DNA of 64,000 nucleotides, from the NCBI RefSeq assembly GCF_013284055.1, contig NZ_CP054143.1, positions 186,001 to 250,000 on the forward strand, written 5' to 3'. Below the pieces are notes generated by a model. It had not been told where the DNA came from and did not search any database. It saw only the letters and a list, made by a program, of their open reading frames with translations. The position numbers were made by a program, and so were the translations under genes. Each line of letters opens with the position of its first letter. Position 1 is the first letter of the stretch. Below, one piece after another: positions 1-10,363 of the stretch. The stretch comes from Deefgea piscis. Its GTDB lineage: Bacteria; Pseudomonadota; Gammaproteobacteria; Burkholderiales; Chitinibacteraceae.

Positions 1-864
1 ATGCGTTTCACCTGCGGCGAGCAATAAGCCATTATCAAACACATTGCCGCGTTCAACACAGACAAAAGTTTGATTCACACCCGCGCCAAGATCGCCAATA
101 TTGGCCGCATGTGCGCCCGGATTCCAAACAACAGCACTGTGCGTATCGCTAACAATTTGAATGCTACGCTGAGCAGTCACAATTTTTTGCTCGGCTGGCA
201 CATTTAAATACACCCGATCGGTGGTACCAGAAAAAGTCATATCGCCCGTTTGCAATAAGCGGACATGCTCACCGACGGTATCAATATATTCGCAACCCGC
301 CAAACCTTGCACAGCAACCTGGGTATAGTCTTCAACTGCAAAGTAGCTATGGAACGCGTAGGTATACGGTAGAGATGTATCGCTTCGATTTTCGATTTTT
401 AAACTTAAATCCAAGCAACGCCCTACTCGAACAGTCAATTCAAACTCAAACGCATGTGGCCAAATCGCCAAGGTTTGTTCATTGTCTTGCAAGCATAAAA
501 CCAGCTCGGTACCACCATCAGCTAAATTTTGCGCTGAGCGCAACTGCCAATCCATGGCACGGGCAAAACCATGTGAAGGCAAGCCATCAGGGTGGCCACC
601 AAACCATGGCATACACAGCGGAATGCCACCGCGAATTGCTTTAGCTGGCTTAAAAATGGCATTGGGTGACAGCCAAAGCAAATCTTGGCCTTGCGCAGGA
701 ATGTATGAAATCAAGTGCGCGCCTTGCAGCGCCAACACGGCCGAGCCCAAGGTATTTTCAACCACCAATAGGGCTAAGCCCTCGCCCTCGGTTTGATAAT
801 AAGCACTAGACGTTGTCAGGCGTACACCATTGACTTGCGCTAACATTGTTTCGATTTGCTTCAT
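1..864 (-). CDS. D-hexose-6-phosphate mutarotase (YeaD-like), partial at left edge
   Basis: Aldose 1-epimerase superfamily enzyme expected to interconvert alpha and beta anomers of hexose 6-phosphates in the cytosol. I translated it directly because its stop lies beyond the left edge. The N-terminal part contains RGGIPLCMPWFGGHP and LPSHGFARAMDWQ. Near the edge are VWNPGAHAANIGDLG and FVCVERG, which match the conserved VWNP and catalytic Glu region of the YeaD family. 288 codons are present and the family is about 290-300 residues, so only the last few are missing. ATG at 864 was chosen because GGAG lies about 9 nt upstream; in-frame ATGs at 879, 885 and 846 are alternatives. Family assignment is secure; the exact sugar is not shown. 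Confidence 0.85.
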   Translation of the reverse strand, partial: MKQIETMLAQVNGVRLTTSSAYYQTEGEGLALLVVENTLGSAVLALQGAHLISYIPAQGQDLLWLSPNAIFKPAKAIRGGIPLCMPWFGGHPDGLPSHGFARAMDWQLRSAQNLADGGTELVLCLQDNEQTLAIWPHAFEFELTVRVGRCLDLSLKIENRSDTSLPYTYAFHSYFAVEDYTQVAVQGLAGCEYIDTVGEHVRLLQTGDMTFSGTTDRVYLNVPAEQKIVTAQRSIQIVSDTHSAVVWNPGAHAANIGDLGAGVNQTFVCVERGNVFDNGLLLAAGETH

Positions 865-902
865 TTGCAAAAACTCCATCGCCATGCGGCTTATTTTAAT
901 TT

Positions 903-922
903 AAAGCCGCATTCAAGCGGCA
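903..922 (-). terminator. weak hairpin terminator after the MaoC-type gene
   Basis: GCCGC (906-910) pairs with GCGGC (917-921) around a 6-nt loop. On the minus strand it is followed by a broken T/A run. It sits just past the MaoC-type stop codon and ahead of the mutarotase gene. The short stem makes it uncertain. Confidence 0.35.
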
Positions 923-1339
923 TTACTTTTGATCGGGTACCCAGACCAAGGCATCCCCAGTCAGAACGACTTCGCCTTTAACCCAGCATTCGGTCAATAA
1001 TTTCACTCTTTGTTTATCAAGCAGAACTTCAAGCACCGTGACCCGCGCAGTCACCGTATCGCCAATCCGTACTGGCTTCACAAAGCGCAAATTTTGCCCC
1101 ATATAAATGCAACCCGGGCCGGGCAATTTTGTGCCAATCACGGTTGAAATCAAACTGGCGGTTAACATCCCATGGGCAATTCGCCCAGCAAACGGAGTTT
1201 GGCTGGCAAACTCTTCATCAATATGCATCGGGTTATTGTCACCACTGAGTCCTGCAAATAACACAACATCGGTTTCAGTCAGCGTTTTACGAAATTCATC
1301 TGAATCACCAACGGCGATTTGATTCAAAAATCGAGTCAT
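923..1339 (-). CDS. MaoC-like (R)-specific enoyl-CoA hydratase (PhaJ type)
   Basis: A 138-residue single hot-dog-fold protein. The hydratase signature GLSGDNNPMHIDEEFA is present, with the predicted catalytic Asp34 and His39 in the GDxNPxH core, followed by FAGRIAHGM. The size and dyad match the PhaJ/MaoC family, which hydrates trans-2-enoyl-CoA to (R)-3-hydroxyacyl-CoA and often feeds polyhydroxyalkanoate synthesis. The ATG at 1339 has a good AAGGGG ribosome site. No PHA synthase is visible nearby, so the pathway is inferred from family only. A broader fatty-acid role is possible. Confidence 0.85.
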   Translation of the reverse strand: MTRFLNQIAVGDSDEFRKTLTETDVVLFAGLSGDNNPMHIDEEFASQTPFAGRIAHGMLTASLISTVIGTKLPGPGCIYMGQNLRFVKPVRIGDTVTARVTVLEVLLDKQRVKLLTECWVKGEVVLTGDALVWVPDQK

Positions 1340-1434
1340 TGCAAACCCCTTATGCAGATTGATTAAAACGTCAATCAGCTACATTAACCATCGTACAAGG
1401 GATGAGCAATCCTTTTATTAATTCAGCGCAAAAA

Positions 1435-2259
1435 TTAAGGCAAAGTGCTCGGTGGAATGCCTTGAATACTGCGCTCAGGATCAAACCAGCGCGAAATCCA
1501 TTTAAACGAGCGTCGCCAAGCGTCTTGTGCCGCAAAGGAATTGGGATTGGCGCGTCTATCAACTAATTTATTCATTTGTGCTTTGTTTTTGAATACTTCA
1601 GCATCTGCAAAGTCATGCTCCGCATCGGGATAACTCACTTGATGAAATAGGTCTTGCCCTGATTTTTCACCTAAGCGCCGACAAGATTCGGCAGTGCTTT
1701 TTTTCCCTTCTTCCCCAACAAGCAATAAGGTGGGAGCCGCCACACGATAAGGTGAGCGACCTAAAAACATTTGGCAGTTGGGATAAAATGCTACGGCGGA
1801 TTTAACCCCAGGCTCTCGTCGATTCATTAATGCCAGCACCGTGCTAGCACCATCAGACCAGCCAATCACCGCAATTCGGCTAGCATCAACTTCGTTTCTC
1901 GCTTTAAGCCAAGCAATGGCAATCTGCGCATCATTGGCTCTTAAGCCAGTGTTTTTTCGTTTATTACGGCTAGAAAAACAGCCTTGGCGTTTTCCTTTTG
2001 GGCCATCTTCGTCGAGCATCAAAATGCCAAAATTCATTTCTTGCAATAACGATGCCATTTTCATCAACCGCTCATGATTGGACGCTTGGTTTTGATCCAA
2101 ACGATTACAACCATGCAAAAGCAAGATCGCCGGCCCCATTGGTTTGGGCGGGGCAAGAAAAAAGCCAGCAAGGCTCACCTTGCCAGAATTAATGACCACT
2201 TCTTCTGCAGCAGTAGAGACGGAAACTAGTAATAAGAAAAAACTCAGAACAATTTTCAT
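1435..2259 (-). CDS. secreted dienelactone hydrolase-family alpha/beta hydrolase
   Basis: A 274-residue protein beginning with a Sec-type signal peptide (hydrophobic residues 4-17, then a STAAEE cleavage region), so probably periplasmic or secreted. Residues 42-51 hold the oxyanion-side motif AILLLHGCN. The nucleophile elbow GWSDG places Ser135. His215 in DAEHDF is the likely catalytic histidine. VGEEG near 182-186 occupies the acid position, with Glu where many relatives have Asp. It abuts the small membrane-protein gene upstream and may be co-transcribed with it. The substrate cannot be told; related proteins cleave esters or lactones. Confidence 0.8.
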   Translation of the reverse strand: MKIVLSFFLLLVSVSTAAEEVVINSGKVSLAGFFLAPPKPMGPAILLLHGCNRLDQNQASNHERLMKMASLLQEMNFGILMLDEDGPKGKRQGCFSSRNKRKNTGLRANDAQIAIAWLKARNEVDASRIAVIGWSDGASTVLALMNRREPGVKSAVAFYPNCQMFLGRSPYRVAAPTLLLVGEEGKKSTAESCRRLGEKSGQDLFHQVSYPDAEHDFADAEVFKNKAQMNKLVDRRANPNSFAAQDAWRRSFKWISRWFDPERSIQGIPPSTLP

Positions 2260-2601
2260 TTAAGCAATCAAACGTAGTGCAAAAGGAAATCGATAAAGCC
2301 ACCCTTTTCTTGCATTAATGGCTCCCAAAATACAACAAATAACATGTATACAATACAGCACCCCCGCAAGCAGCCAGCCAACAAACGGAATTAGGCTCAA
2401 TACAAAACTACAAAGCAGCATTGTAATCGACCAATTGAGTGCTTCTTTACCTGTGCTCAAGACAAAAGCGTCATCACGCAAAAATACATACACCACTAAG
2501 CCTGGAATAACGCTGAAAAACAAAGTGAAGAGATAGACTAAGAGCGCCACATTTTTACTGTGCTGAGAAATTGCAGTTTGCGGCAAAAAAGAAGGCTGCA
2601 T
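2260..2601 (-). CDS. DUF4870-like small membrane protein
   Basis: An approximately 113-residue protein with three predicted hydrophobic segments: about residues 19-38, 57-75 and 78-97 counted from Met at 2601. The pattern HSKNVALLVYLFTL, then LSTGKEALNWSITM, then a Pro-Phe-Gly turn, is typical of DUF4870/TIC20-like small membrane proteins of unknown role. An in-frame extension reaches a TTG at 2715 and an ATG at 2703, but the extra N-terminus does not fit the family, so I prefer 2601 although its ribosome site is poor. It ends directly against the hydrolase start (stop and ATG adjacent), suggesting one transcript. Confidence 0.6.
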   Translation of the reverse strand: MQPSFLPQTAISQHSKNVALLVYLFTLFFSVIPGLVVYVFLRDDAFVLSTGKEALNWSITMLLCSFVLSLIPFVGWLLAGVLYCIHVICCILGAINARKGWLYRFPFALRLIA

Positions 2602-2812
2602 CAGTAAGAGCTTTGAAGACAAAACGAGGTCTGCGACTTTACCACAGCGAGCACGATGAACAAAGTCAATACGCTCAATGTCTGCGCCAAACTCGACGCT
2701 CATCAGGTTCTGCAATGGAAATAAAAATCTCCTAGCGCCAGACGATTTTCTACGCTAAACCACCTAGGAACTTCCAATTTGGGAAGCAAAAACCGACGTC
2801 GAGGGCTACATA

Positions 2813-3616
2813 ATGGATCAAACAATCTATTGCAATATCGATCAACGCGGTATTGCAACAGTGACCCTAAACCGCCCCGCCACCCGCAATGCCATTGATG
2901 AAGTGATGATTAGCGAGCTCACAGCCCACTTAATTGCTTTGCAGCAAGATAGCCAAATCAGAGCCGTTATTCTTCAAGCCACTGGTCATTGTTTTTGCAG
3001 TGGTGCCGATTTAAATTGGATGAAGCGAGGTGCATCAGCAGATGCCGACCTTAATTTTGAAGATGCCATTCAGTTAGCAACCTTATTGCGCACACTAGAT
3101 CGACTTCCGGTTCCAACAATCGCCCGAGTTCATGGCCCAGCCCTAGGCATTGGCCTCGGTATTATCTCATGCTGTGATTTAGCTATTTGTACCAAAAATG
3201 CATGGTTTATGATCCCTGAAACGAGGCTAGGCCTCATTCCTGCCATTGTTGGGCCTTATATCATGAACCGGATTGGCAGTAACGCAGCGCGCCGGTATTT
3301 TTTGACCGCCGAAAAATTCAATAGCGTCGTTGCCCTGCAAATTGGATTAATGAATGAGCAGCATCAAGATGATGAGCATATGGATGCACATATTGAACAC
3401 TGGATCAGTGAAATTGGGAAAAATAGCCCACATGCACTGGCGGCAACTAAACGATTAATCACTTCGGTCAACCATCGTGCGATTGATGATGCCATGATCT
3501 CGGATACCGCACATCGAATCGCCCATATTCGGACTCACGAAGAAGCGCAAGAAGGGCTCAATGCATATTTAGAGCAAAGAGCCCCTTATTGGCAGACACA
3601 AATTAATTCACAGTAA
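2813..3616 (+). CDS. enoyl-CoA hydratase/isomerase family protein, methylglutaconyl-CoA hydratase-like
   Basis: A 267-residue crotonase-fold enzyme. The oxyanion-hole segments are SGADLNWMK (63-71) and HGPALGIGLG (107-116). PETRLGLIPAIVGPY carries Glu136, equivalent to the second catalytic glutamate of crotonases. The first glutamate position is occupied within SCCDLA instead, a pattern seen in methylglutaconyl-CoA hydratases of leucine and isoprenoid degradation (LiuC/AtuE type). GAGGG precedes the ATG at a suitable distance. No other leucine-degradation genes are adjacent, so substrate is inferred from motif resemblance only. The gene ends tail-to-tail with a small minus-strand gene, overlapping by 14 nt. 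Confidence 0.75.
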   Translation: MDQTIYCNIDQRGIATVTLNRPATRNAIDEVMISELTAHLIALQQDSQIRAVILQATGHCFCSGADLNWMKRGASADADLNFEDAIQLATLLRTLDRLPVPTIARVHGPALGIGLGIISCCDLAICTKNAWFMIPETRLGLIPAIVGPYIMNRIGSNAARRYFLTAEKFNSVVALQIGLMNEQHQDDEHMDAHIEHWISEIGKNSPHALAATKRLITSVNHRAIDDAMISDTAHRIAHIRTHEEAQEGLNAYLEQRAPYWQTQINSQ

Positions 3617-3785
3617 GCCATGGTCGCGGCCGAGGAATCGGCTGCTTTTCTTCAGATTCTGCAACAGAAAGCAAACGTAAAGCCAATTGCTGCGCATTAA
3701 TTTGCTCATCCAGTATGGATTTAGTGCTTACGTCACTGCAAGCGCTAAGCGCTCGGCCAGTGGCCATATCCAAAATAGTCATCAT
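3603..3785 (-). CDS. small hypothetical protein, 60 aa
   Basis: A 60-residue soluble protein starting MMTILDMATGRAL and ending in a Pro/Arg-rich tail PIPRPRPWL. The start at 3785 has a strong GGAGGAG ribosome site seven bases upstream, which is the main reason for believing the gene is real; a longer version would begin at 3815. Its 3' end overlaps the convergent hydratase gene by 14 nt. No family recognised. Confidence 0.5.
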   Translation of the reverse strand: MMTILDMATGRALSACSDVSTKSILDEQINAQQLALRLLSVAESEEKQPIPRPRPWLTVN

Positions 3786-3886
3786 GGTGTGCTCCTCCAT
3801 TAGGGTCTTACGCATTGAGGAACGAAAAACAACTCGTCTTACTTTTTAATATATCGACTCGATTACTTAAAAATGCAATTTTTATT

Positions 3887-3920
3887 CAAAAAAAACGGCA
3901 GCTGCACGCTGCCGTTTTTA
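3887..3920 (-). terminator. rho-independent terminator after ppiD
   Basis: AACGGCAGC and GCTGCCGTT form a GC-rich stem with a short loop, flanked by long A and T runs on both sides, so it can terminate in either direction. It lies 16 nt past the ppiD stop codon. Confidence 0.85.
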
Positions 3921-3935
3921 GATCAATCACTCGCC

Positions 3936-5771
3936 TTATTCTGCTTTAGGCTTTGCTTGATACTTCACTTTTACATCTTTACGAATCGCATCAATAAAGG
4001 CCGACATTTCAACTTGGCCATACATTTTGGCTAAATTCTCTTGCATACGGAACTGATCTTCTGCAGATAAGGCCGGTGCATCAATGGCTTTAATCACTTT
4101 ATAAATCACATAGCCACGACCAGGAACAGCCCCACCCACATATGCAGGTAATTTGCTGGTATTGGCTTTAAAGATCGCCTTCAAGTTGGCATCAGAGACG
4201 CCCTCTACGGCGACCCGAGTAAAGGCTTGCGCTGGTCCCCAAGCTAGATTTTCAACCTGTCCCGCTTGCAAAGCCGCTAATTTCTTAGCGCCATCGGCTT
4301 GTGCTAAAGCAAGGGCTTTTTCTTGCTTAAGTTTTGCCGTAATCATAGGCGTAACTTCAAGCAATGATTGAGTGCTCGCTGGTTTATATTCCAAAACTCG
4401 TGCCGATACCCATTGACCCGGCGCCAACTCTAAAGCTTCAGAATTATGTTTCGCCTTCAATACATCATCTGAATAAATCGCCTCAATCATTTTCGGATTA
4501 CCCAGCAAAGGGTCTGCCGCATTTGAACGCGTCAACCAATCACTTTGTTTCACCGCTAATTTCAATGCATCAGCCGTTGGTTTTAAGCTGTTTGATTGCT
4601 GGTACACCAACTCGGTGAATTTCTCAATTTGAGCAGGAAATTGACTTTGAGTTTTTTGTTGTTTTAACTTCTCAACCACACTCGGTTTTACATCAGCCAG
4701 CGATGTTGACTTCACGTCATTGAGTTGAATAATGTGAAAACCAAAATCCGTTTCTACCAAATTACTGATTTCGCCTTTATTTAATTTAAAAGCAACCTCA
4801 TCAAATGGTTTAACCATCATCCCTTTGGCAAAAAAGCCAAGATCGCCACCATTAACGGCTGAGCCTGGATCTTGTGATTTTTGCTTGGCCAATTCAGCAA
4901 AGCGAGCCGGATTGGCTTTCACTTGCGCTAAAATTTCTTCCGCTTGTTTACGTGCAGCCGTTTTATCGGCCGCTTTCGCGCTCTTATCAACCGCAATCAA
5001 AATATGGCTAGCGCGACGTTCTTCCTTGGCCAGCTCTTGTTTGTGTTCGGCAAAGTATTTTTCAACCTCTGCGTCACTCACCGTTTGCGCTGCCGCTAAA
5101 TCACTTTGTGACAACAACAAATACTCAACTTTGACCATTTCTGGTTTTTTGTAGTCGGCTTGGTGAGCATCGAAATATTTTTTAACTTCTGCATCAGAAA
5201 CCGTCACTTGTGGCAAATATTGCTCGGCAGAAATTGTTGCCGTCGCCACTTCACGCTTTTCAGCCATCAATTGATTGAGCTGCTGCATCGCCGCATTTGA
5301 CACAAAACCAGTTTGCACAAAGCCATCCATCAACTGGCGCATAACAATGTCTTGGCGCATTTTTTCTTCAAAAATAGCCGGAGTCATTTGTTGAGAAGCT
5401 AATATTTCCTGATAACGTTGATCATTAAATTGGCCATCAACTTGAAATGCAGGAATTTGCATAATGGCATTACGAACCAATTGATCTGGCGCAGCTAATT
5501 TAAGCGCTATTGCCCGATCTTGTAGTAAACGCTGGCGAACTAACTGCTCAAGCACCATCGGTTTCATATTATCCGGAATGGCCTGATTACCAATAGCCTC
5601 TTCAAGATGTCGATCAGTAATCGTATAGCCGCCTACTTTAGCTAAATAAGGCGTGCTTTCATCATCCATTGCGGTGTAACCAGAAAGCCCCAAACCAACT
5701 ACCAACCCCAAAGAGACCAAACCTAGTACCACGGTCACTGCGGTTTTATTCTTATTTACAATATCAAACAT
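3936..5771 (-). CDS. ppiD: periplasmic folding chaperone / peptidyl-prolyl isomerase PpiD
   Basis: A 611-residue inner-membrane-anchored periplasmic chaperone of the SurA/PpiD family that helps newly exported outer-membrane proteins. Residues about 13-33 form the single N-terminal membrane anchor after a short cytoplasmic [11 protein letters not shown] SurA_N-like helical region follows. A parvulin (PPIC) domain around residues 250-360 shows [36 protein letters not shown] and [10 protein letters not shown]. Length agrees with E. coli PpiD (623). Its place after tig-clpP-clpX-lon-hupB is the conserved proteobacterial order. The large N-terminal region is chaperone-like, so isomerase activity may be weak. 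Confidence 0.95.
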   Translation of the reverse strand: MFDIVNKNKTAVTVVLGLVSLGLVVGLGLSGYTAMDDESTPYLAKVGGYTITDRHLEEAIGNQAIPDNMKPMVLEQLVRQRLLQDRAIALKLAAPDQLVRNAIMQIPAFQVDGQFNDQRYQEILASQQMTPAIFEEKMRQDIVMRQLMDGFVQTGFVSNAAMQQLNQLMAEKREVATATISAEQYLPQVTVSDAEVKKYFDAHQADYKKPEMVKVEYLLLSQSDLAAAQTVSDAEVEKYFAEHKQELAKEERRASHILIAVDKSAKAADKTAARKQAEEILAQVKANPARFAELAKQKSQDPGSAVNGGDLGFFAKGMMVKPFDEVAFKLNKGEISNLVETDFGFHIIQLNDVKSTSLADVKPSVVEKLKQQKTQSQFPAQIEKFTELVYQQSNSLKPTADALKLAVKQSDWLTRSNAADPLLGNPKMIEAIYSDDVLKAKHNSEALELAPGQWVSARVLEYKPASTQSLLEVTPMITAKLKQEKALALAQADGAKKLAALQAGQVENLAWGPAQAFTRVAVEGVSDANLKAIFKANTSKLPAYVGGAVPGRGYVIYKVIKAIDAPALSAEDQFRMQENLAKMYGQVEMSAFIDAIRKDVKVKYQAKPKAE

Positions 5772-5898
5772 ACCCAGCTAACTCCTGCTATTCATGCGCG
5801 TTATCATGCCATATTGCAGCGGCACTGTCTGTAAGCGAGTGGGATTTGCATCGCAAAATAAAAAAAAGGACAAACTTGCGTTTGCCCTTTAATTCATT

Positions 5899-5975
5899 TG
5901 GCGGAGTGGACGGGACTCGAACCCGCGACCCCCGGCGTGACAGGCCGGTATTCTAACCAACTGAACTACCACTCC
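5899..5975 (-). tRNA. tRNA-Asp (GTC)
   Basis: On the minus strand the 77-nt sequence starts GGAGTGGTAGTTCAGTTGG and ends in an encoded CCA. The anticodon loop CTGTCAC gives anticodon GTC. The acceptor GGAGTGG pairs with CCACTCC and the T arm GGGTTCGAGTCCC is present. It is very close to E. coli tRNA-Asp. It lies between hupB and ppiD on the same strand. Confidence 0.97.
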
Positions 5976-6045
5976 ATATCAAAAAATCACAGTCAACGAG
6001 CCATGCTCATTGCAGTCATTTCAAATACCATGCAGCAAAAACAGC

Positions 6046-6318
6046 TTATTGAACAGCGTCTTTCAGTGACTTACCAGCACGGAATTTAGGCTGCTTTGCC
6101 GCTGCAATCGTGATGCTTTCGCCAGTACGTGGATTGCGGCCTGTGCGCTCTTCACGCTCAGACACATAAAACGAACCAAAGCCAACTAAAGTTACTTCGT
6201 CGCCACCTTTCAGTGCACCAGAAATAGCTTCAATAGTTGCATCCAGCGCTTTACCAGCAGCGGCTTTTGATAAGCCAGCAGATTCAGCGATTGCATCGAT
6301 GAGTTCAGATTTATTCAC
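6046..6318 (-). CDS. hupB: DNA-binding protein HU
   Basis: A 90-residue histone-like nucleoid protein. [18 protein letters not shown], the GFGSF turn and the DNA-embracing arm [12 protein letters not shown] are diagnostic of HU. It binds and bends DNA as a dimer without sequence preference. The start is GTG at 6318, supported by AGGGGA six bases upstream. It follows lon, as in many proteobacteria, where the order suggests the beta subunit. A roughly 150-nt gap from lon suggests its own promoter. Confidence 0.96.
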   Translation of the reverse strand: MNKSELIDAIAESAGLSKAAAGKALDATIEAISGALKGGDEVTLVGFGSFYVSEREERTGRNPRTGESITIAAAKQPKFRAGKSLKDAVQ

Positions 6319-6470
6319 TTACATCCCCTTTCAATTTAATTAAATTTAACTGTGATTTCGTTTGCTACAACGGTTATATCAAGCAGTAAAAATACGTGTC
6401 AACTACGCTTGATACTTTGTTGGGTAGTTTTAACGTCAACAACTCGTGGCAAAAACCCAAACTCAAACGC

Positions 6471-8879
6471 TTAATGTTTAATGCTTGGTTGCGGTGCTTC
6501 AGTTCCTTCAATGACCGGAACTTCCACAGCAATAACAGCCGCAGCCTCAGGCATACGCTCTAAAGCATGCGCCAATACGTCATCAAACCATTTGACGGAA
6601 TGAATAGCAAGCCCTCGCTTCACATTGTCGGGAATTTCAGCCAAATCTTTGACATTTCCCTCGGGAATCAAGACTTGTTTAATCCCGCCACGATGCGCTG
6701 CGAGTAATTTTTCTTTCAAACCGCCAATCGGTAAAACTTCACCACGTAAAGTAATTTCACCCGTCATTGCGACATCACAACGAACAGGTATACCCGTCAA
6801 CACTGATGTTAATGCGGTTGCCAAGCCAATACCTGCCGAAGGTCCATCTTTTGGTGTAGCACCTTCAGGCAAATGAATATGCATATCATTTTTTTGGTAA
6901 AACTCAGGATCAATCCCCAAGCTCACTGCACGGCTACGTACAACAGACAATGCGGCCTGTATTGATTCTTGCATCACATCGCCCAGTTGACCTGTTTGTA
7001 TCATTTTACCTTTACCCGGTAATTTGACCGCTTCAATGGTAAGCAACTCACCGCCTACTTCAGTCCACGCCAAACCGGTCACTTGCCCGATCTGATTTTT
7101 TAATTCAGCAACACCATATTCAAAGCGATGCACACCGAGATATTTATCTAGGTTTTTACTGGCTACCGTGATTTTCTTATCGCTTGGCTTCATGAGCAAC
7201 GCTTTAACCACTTTACGGCAGATTTTAGCGATTTCACGATCCAAACTACGTACACCGGCTTCACGCGTGTAATAACGAATAATGTCACGCACTGCGGTAT
7301 CCGCAATCAATAACTCGCCGTCAGCAACGCCGTTGTTTTTCATTTGCTTAGGCACGAGATATTTCAACGCAATATTGACTTTCTCGTCCTCGGTGTAACC
7401 CGACAAACGAATAATCTCCATCCGATCCAATAATGGCGCTGGAATATTCAGTGAATTGGCCGTCGCCACAAACATCACATCAGATAAATCATAATCCACT
7501 TCAAGATAATGATCGCTAAATGAGTGATTTTGCTCTGGATCTAATACTTCAAGTAATGCAGAGGACGGATCACCCCGCATATCGCTACCAATTTTATCGA
7601 CTTCATCGAGTAAAAATAGTGGGTTTTTTACACCAACTTTACTCATGCTTTGTAAAATTTTACCTGGCATTGAGCCAATATAAGTCCGGCGATGACCGCG
7701 GATTTCAGCCTCATCACGAACACCACCCAAAGCCATACGAACAAACTTACGATTGGTCGCCCGTGCAATACTTTCACCCAAGCTGGTTTTACCTACGCCT
7801 GGTGGGCCAACCAAGCACAAAATCGGCGCTTTTAATTTTTCGACGCGGGTTTGCACCGCCAAATATTCAACGATTCGCTCTTTAACCTTATCCAAACCAT
7901 AGTGATCCGCATCTAAAACCGTTTCTGCTGCGGCCAAATCTTTACTAATTTTGGTTTTCTTTTTCCAAGGTAACGCCAACATGGTGTCAACGTAATTGCG
8001 CACCACAGTCGCTTCAGCTGACATCGGCGACATCATGCGGAGTTTTTTGAGTTCAGCTTCGGTTTTATCCTTCGCTTCTTTACTCATACCCGCATTTTTT
8101 ATTTTCTTTTCTAACTCGTCCAAGTCAGCACTTTCATCAAGCTCACCGAGCTCTTTTTGAATCGCTTTAACTTGTTCGTTTAAATAATATTCACGCTGGC
8201 TTTTTTCCATTTGCCGTTTCACACGGCCACGAATACGTTTTTCTACCTGCAAGATATCTAGCTCAGACTCAAGCTGCTTGAGCAAATGATCCATACGTGT
8301 TGCCACGTCGTCCATTTCCAGTACAGCTTGCTTTTGCTCTAATTTCAACGGTAGATGAGCTGCAACGGTATCGGCTAAACGCCCAGCCGTTTCAATACCA
8401 GCCAATGAAGTTAAAATTTCCGGTGGAATTTTTTTATTCAATTTGACGTATTGATCAAATTGCGTCAACAAAGCACGGCGCATACCTTCAGCTTCATGAT
8501 TACTTTCATCGGCCAATAGCTGAGGAGTTGCTATTGCTTGATAAAAGCCATCTTGATCTTCTAAAGACTCGACTACTGCGCGTTGCAGACCTTCGACCAA
8601 AACCTTAACCGTACCATCGGGCAGTTTTAATAATTGCAAAACAGTTGCAACAGTACCAATCGGGTACAAATCGGCCATCGACGGTTCATCTTTAGCAGCA
8701 TTTTTTTGTGCCACTAATAAAACATGCTTATTGCCTTCCATTGCCGCTTCAAGTGCTTTGATCGACTTAGGACGGCCCACAAACAACGGAATAACCATAT
8801 GTGGGAATACTACGACGTCACGCAATGGCAACATTGGGAACGAAGTAGATTCAACCGGTAGTAATTGATGCTCAGACAT
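6471..8879 (-). CDS. lon: ATP-dependent Lon protease
   Basis: An 802-residue cytosolic AAA+ serine protease that degrades misfolded and regulatory proteins. The N-terminal LAN domain begins near [15 protein letters not shown]. The AAA+ module carries Walker A GPPGVGKT and Walker [11 protein letters not shown]. The C-terminal protease domain shows the catalytic serine in PKDGPSAGI and the downstream lysine in [14 protein letters not shown]. Length is typical of LonA. A heat-shock-type promoter candidate lies just upstream. Confidence 0.98.
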   Translation of the reverse strand: MSEHQLLPVESTSFPMLPLRDVVVFPHMVIPLFVGRPKSIKALEAAMEGNKHVLLVAQKNAAKDEPSMADLYPIGTVATVLQLLKLPDGTVKVLVEGLQRAVVESLEDQDGFYQAIATPQLLADESNHEAEGMRRALLTQFDQYVKLNKKIPPEILTSLAGIETAGRLADTVAAHLPLKLEQKQAVLEMDDVATRMDHLLKQLESELDILQVEKRIRGRVKRQMEKSQREYYLNEQVKAIQKELGELDESADLDELEKKIKNAGMSKEAKDKTEAELKKLRMMSPMSAEATVVRNYVDTMLALPWKKKTKISKDLAAAETVLDADHYGLDKVKERIVEYLAVQTRVEKLKAPILCLVGPPGVGKTSLGESIARATNRKFVRMALGGVRDEAEIRGHRRTYIGSMPGKILQSMSKVGVKNPLFLLDEVDKIGSDMRGDPSSALLEVLDPEQNHSFSDHYLEVDYDLSDVMFVATANSLNIPAPLLDRMEIIRLSGYTEDEKVNIALKYLVPKQMKNNGVADGELLIADTAVRDIIRYYTREAGVRSLDREIAKICRKVVKALLMKPSDKKITVASKNLDKYLGVHRFEYGVAELKNQIGQVTGLAWTEVGGELLTIEAVKLPGKGKMIQTGQLGDVMQESIQAALSVVRSRAVSLGIDPEFYQKNDMHIHLPEGATPKDGPSAGIGLATALTSVLTGIPVRCDVAMTGEITLRGEVLPIGGLKEKLLAAHRGGIKQVLIPEGNVKDLAEIPDNVKRGLAIHSVKWFDDVLAHALERMPEAAAVIAVEVPVIEGTEAPQPSIKH

Positions 8880-8911
8880 ATTGGGATGACCTGATCGAGA
8901 GTATGTTCACA

Positions 8912-8939
8912 ATATGTGGTCACTGCGCTTAAATTCAAT
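8912..8939 (-). promoter_or_regulatory. candidate sigma-32 heat-shock promoter of lon
   Basis: On the minus strand ATTGAA (8939-8934) is followed after 14 nt by CCACATAT (8919-8912). This matches the sigma-32 consensus CTTGAA-N13/15-CCCCATNT at 5 of 6 and 7 of 8 positions. It lies about 33-60 nt upstream of the lon ATG. lon is a classic sigma-32 gene; the match is by eye. Confidence 0.5.
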
Positions 8940-8956
8940 CGCAGAGCCATAAACAA

Positions 8957-9003
8957 TAACGCCCGCATCCAGCTTCAAAACAAGGAAGCAGCAGCGGGCG
9001 AGG
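8957..9003 (-). terminator. terminator between clpX and lon
   Basis: On the minus strand CGCCCGC (9000-8994) pairs with GCGGGCG (8966-8960), and an inner GCTTC/GAAGC pair extends the stem. A short T-rich tract follows. It lies just after the clpX stop and separates it from the lon promoter region. Confidence 0.55.
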
Positions 9004-9013
9004 AAAAAACTAC

Positions 9014-10282
9014 TTATTTGCTAGCTGTATCAATTTGCGGTGCAGCGGCAATAAACTCAGGTTTTGCTGCGGCAGTAATTACTTCTTTGCTCACAACAAC
9101 CTTTGCAATACCTTCCATCACAGGCAGCTCAAACATCGTATCAAGCAATGTTTGCTCAACGATTGAACGCAAACCACGCGCGCCAGTTTTGCGCTCCATC
9201 GCCTTGTGTGCAATCGCCGCTAAAGCGTCAGTGCCAATCTCTAGCTCAACATTTTCCATTTCAAACAATTTTTGATATTGCTTGATTAAGGCATTTTTTG
9301 GCTCAGTCAGAATGGTGACCAATGCCGCCTCATCGAGTTCAGCCAATGTGGCAACAACCGGCAAGCGTCCAACAAACTCTGGAATCAAACCAAAACGAAT
9401 CAAATCATCGGGCTCAACTTCATGCAGCAATTCACCGATGTTTTTACGTTCGTCTTTGCTTTTAACTTCAGCGCCAAAACCAATACCACCCTTAACTGAA
9501 CGGTTACGGATAATTTTATCCAAACCTTCAAACGCGCCACCACAAATAAATAAAATATTGGTGGTATCAACTTTAGGTAAATCTTGATTTGGGTGCTTAC
9601 GACCGCCACTCGGTGGAACAGAAGCCACGGTGCCTTCGATTAATTTCAACAATGCTTGCTGAACACCCTCACCCGACACATCGCGAGTGATGGATGGGTT
9701 TTCAGATTTACGCGCAATTTTATCCACCTCATCGAGGTAAACAATGCCGCGCTGCGCTTTCTCAACGTCGTTATCGCACTGCGCTAAGAGCTTGGCGATA
9801 ATGTGCTCAACGTCTTCACCCACATAGCCAGCTTCAGTCAGCGTAGTTGCATCAGCAATCACAAATGGCACGTCAAGCAATTTAGCCATGGTTTGTGCCA
9901 GCAAGGTTTTACCCGAGCCAGTTGGACCAATAAGCAGAATATTCGATTTAGCCAACTCAACGTCATTACCCGCACGACCTTTGGTCGACAAACGTTTGTA
10001 ATGATTGTAAACCGCAACCGATAAAATCTTTTTGGCTCGCTCTTGGCCCACAACATACTGATTGAGCTCATCACGAATTTCTGTTGGTTTAGGTAAACGC
10101 TTACCTTCGCCGGTAGTGATTGAATCAGCGGTTAAATCCGTCACTTCTTCTTGAATGACGTCATTACACAAATCAATACACTCATTACAAATAAAGACTT
10201 GCGGACCTGCGATCAATTTTTTTACTTCATGCTGACTTTTGCCGCAGAAGGAACAATACAATAATTTTTCTTTATCAGACAT
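9014..10282 (-). CDS. clpX: ATP-dependent Clp protease ATP-binding subunit ClpX
   Basis: A 422-residue AAA+ unfoldase that delivers proteins to ClpP. The N-terminal zinc-binding domain has CSFCGKSQ and CNECIDLC. Walker A is GPTGSGKT, Walker [10 protein letters not shown], and [10 protein letters not shown] marks the sensor 2 region. The GFGAEV segment corresponds to the IGF-type loop that docks ClpP. Length is standard. It follows clpP, but a terminator in between implies attenuated read-through or a separate clpX promoter. Confidence 0.98.
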   Translation of the reverse strand: MSDKEKLLYCSFCGKSQHEVKKLIAGPQVFICNECIDLCNDVIQEEVTDLTADSITTGEGKRLPKPTEIRDELNQYVVGQERAKKILSVAVYNHYKRLSTKGRAGNDVELAKSNILLIGPTGSGKTLLAQTMAKLLDVPFVIADATTLTEAGYVGEDVEHIIAKLLAQCDNDVEKAQRGIVYLDEVDKIARKSENPSITRDVSGEGVQQALLKLIEGTVASVPPSGGRKHPNQDLPKVDTTNILFICGGAFEGLDKIIRNRSVKGGIGFGAEVKSKDERKNIGELLHEVEPDDLIRFGLIPEFVGRLPVVATLAELDEAALVTILTEPKNALIKQYQKLFEMENVELEIGTDALAAIAHKAMERKTGARGLRSIVEQTLLDTMFELPVMEGIAKVVVSKEVITAAAKPEFIAAAPQIDTASK

Positions 10283-10311
10283 GAACAGCCATTCCGAATA
10301 TAACTCGCCGA

Positions 10312-10344
10312 GGAAAGAAAAGCCGCCAGACTCGCTGGCGGCTA
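10312..10344 (-). terminator. terminator between clpP and clpX
   Basis: AGCCGCCAG and CTGGCGGCT form a perfect stem with a small loop. On the minus strand it is followed by TTTTCTTT. It lies 20 nt after the clpP stop and 30 nt before clpX, so it probably lowers clpX expression relative to clpP. Confidence 0.85.
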
Positions 10345-10363
10345 CTTAGAGATCGGCTTGAGG

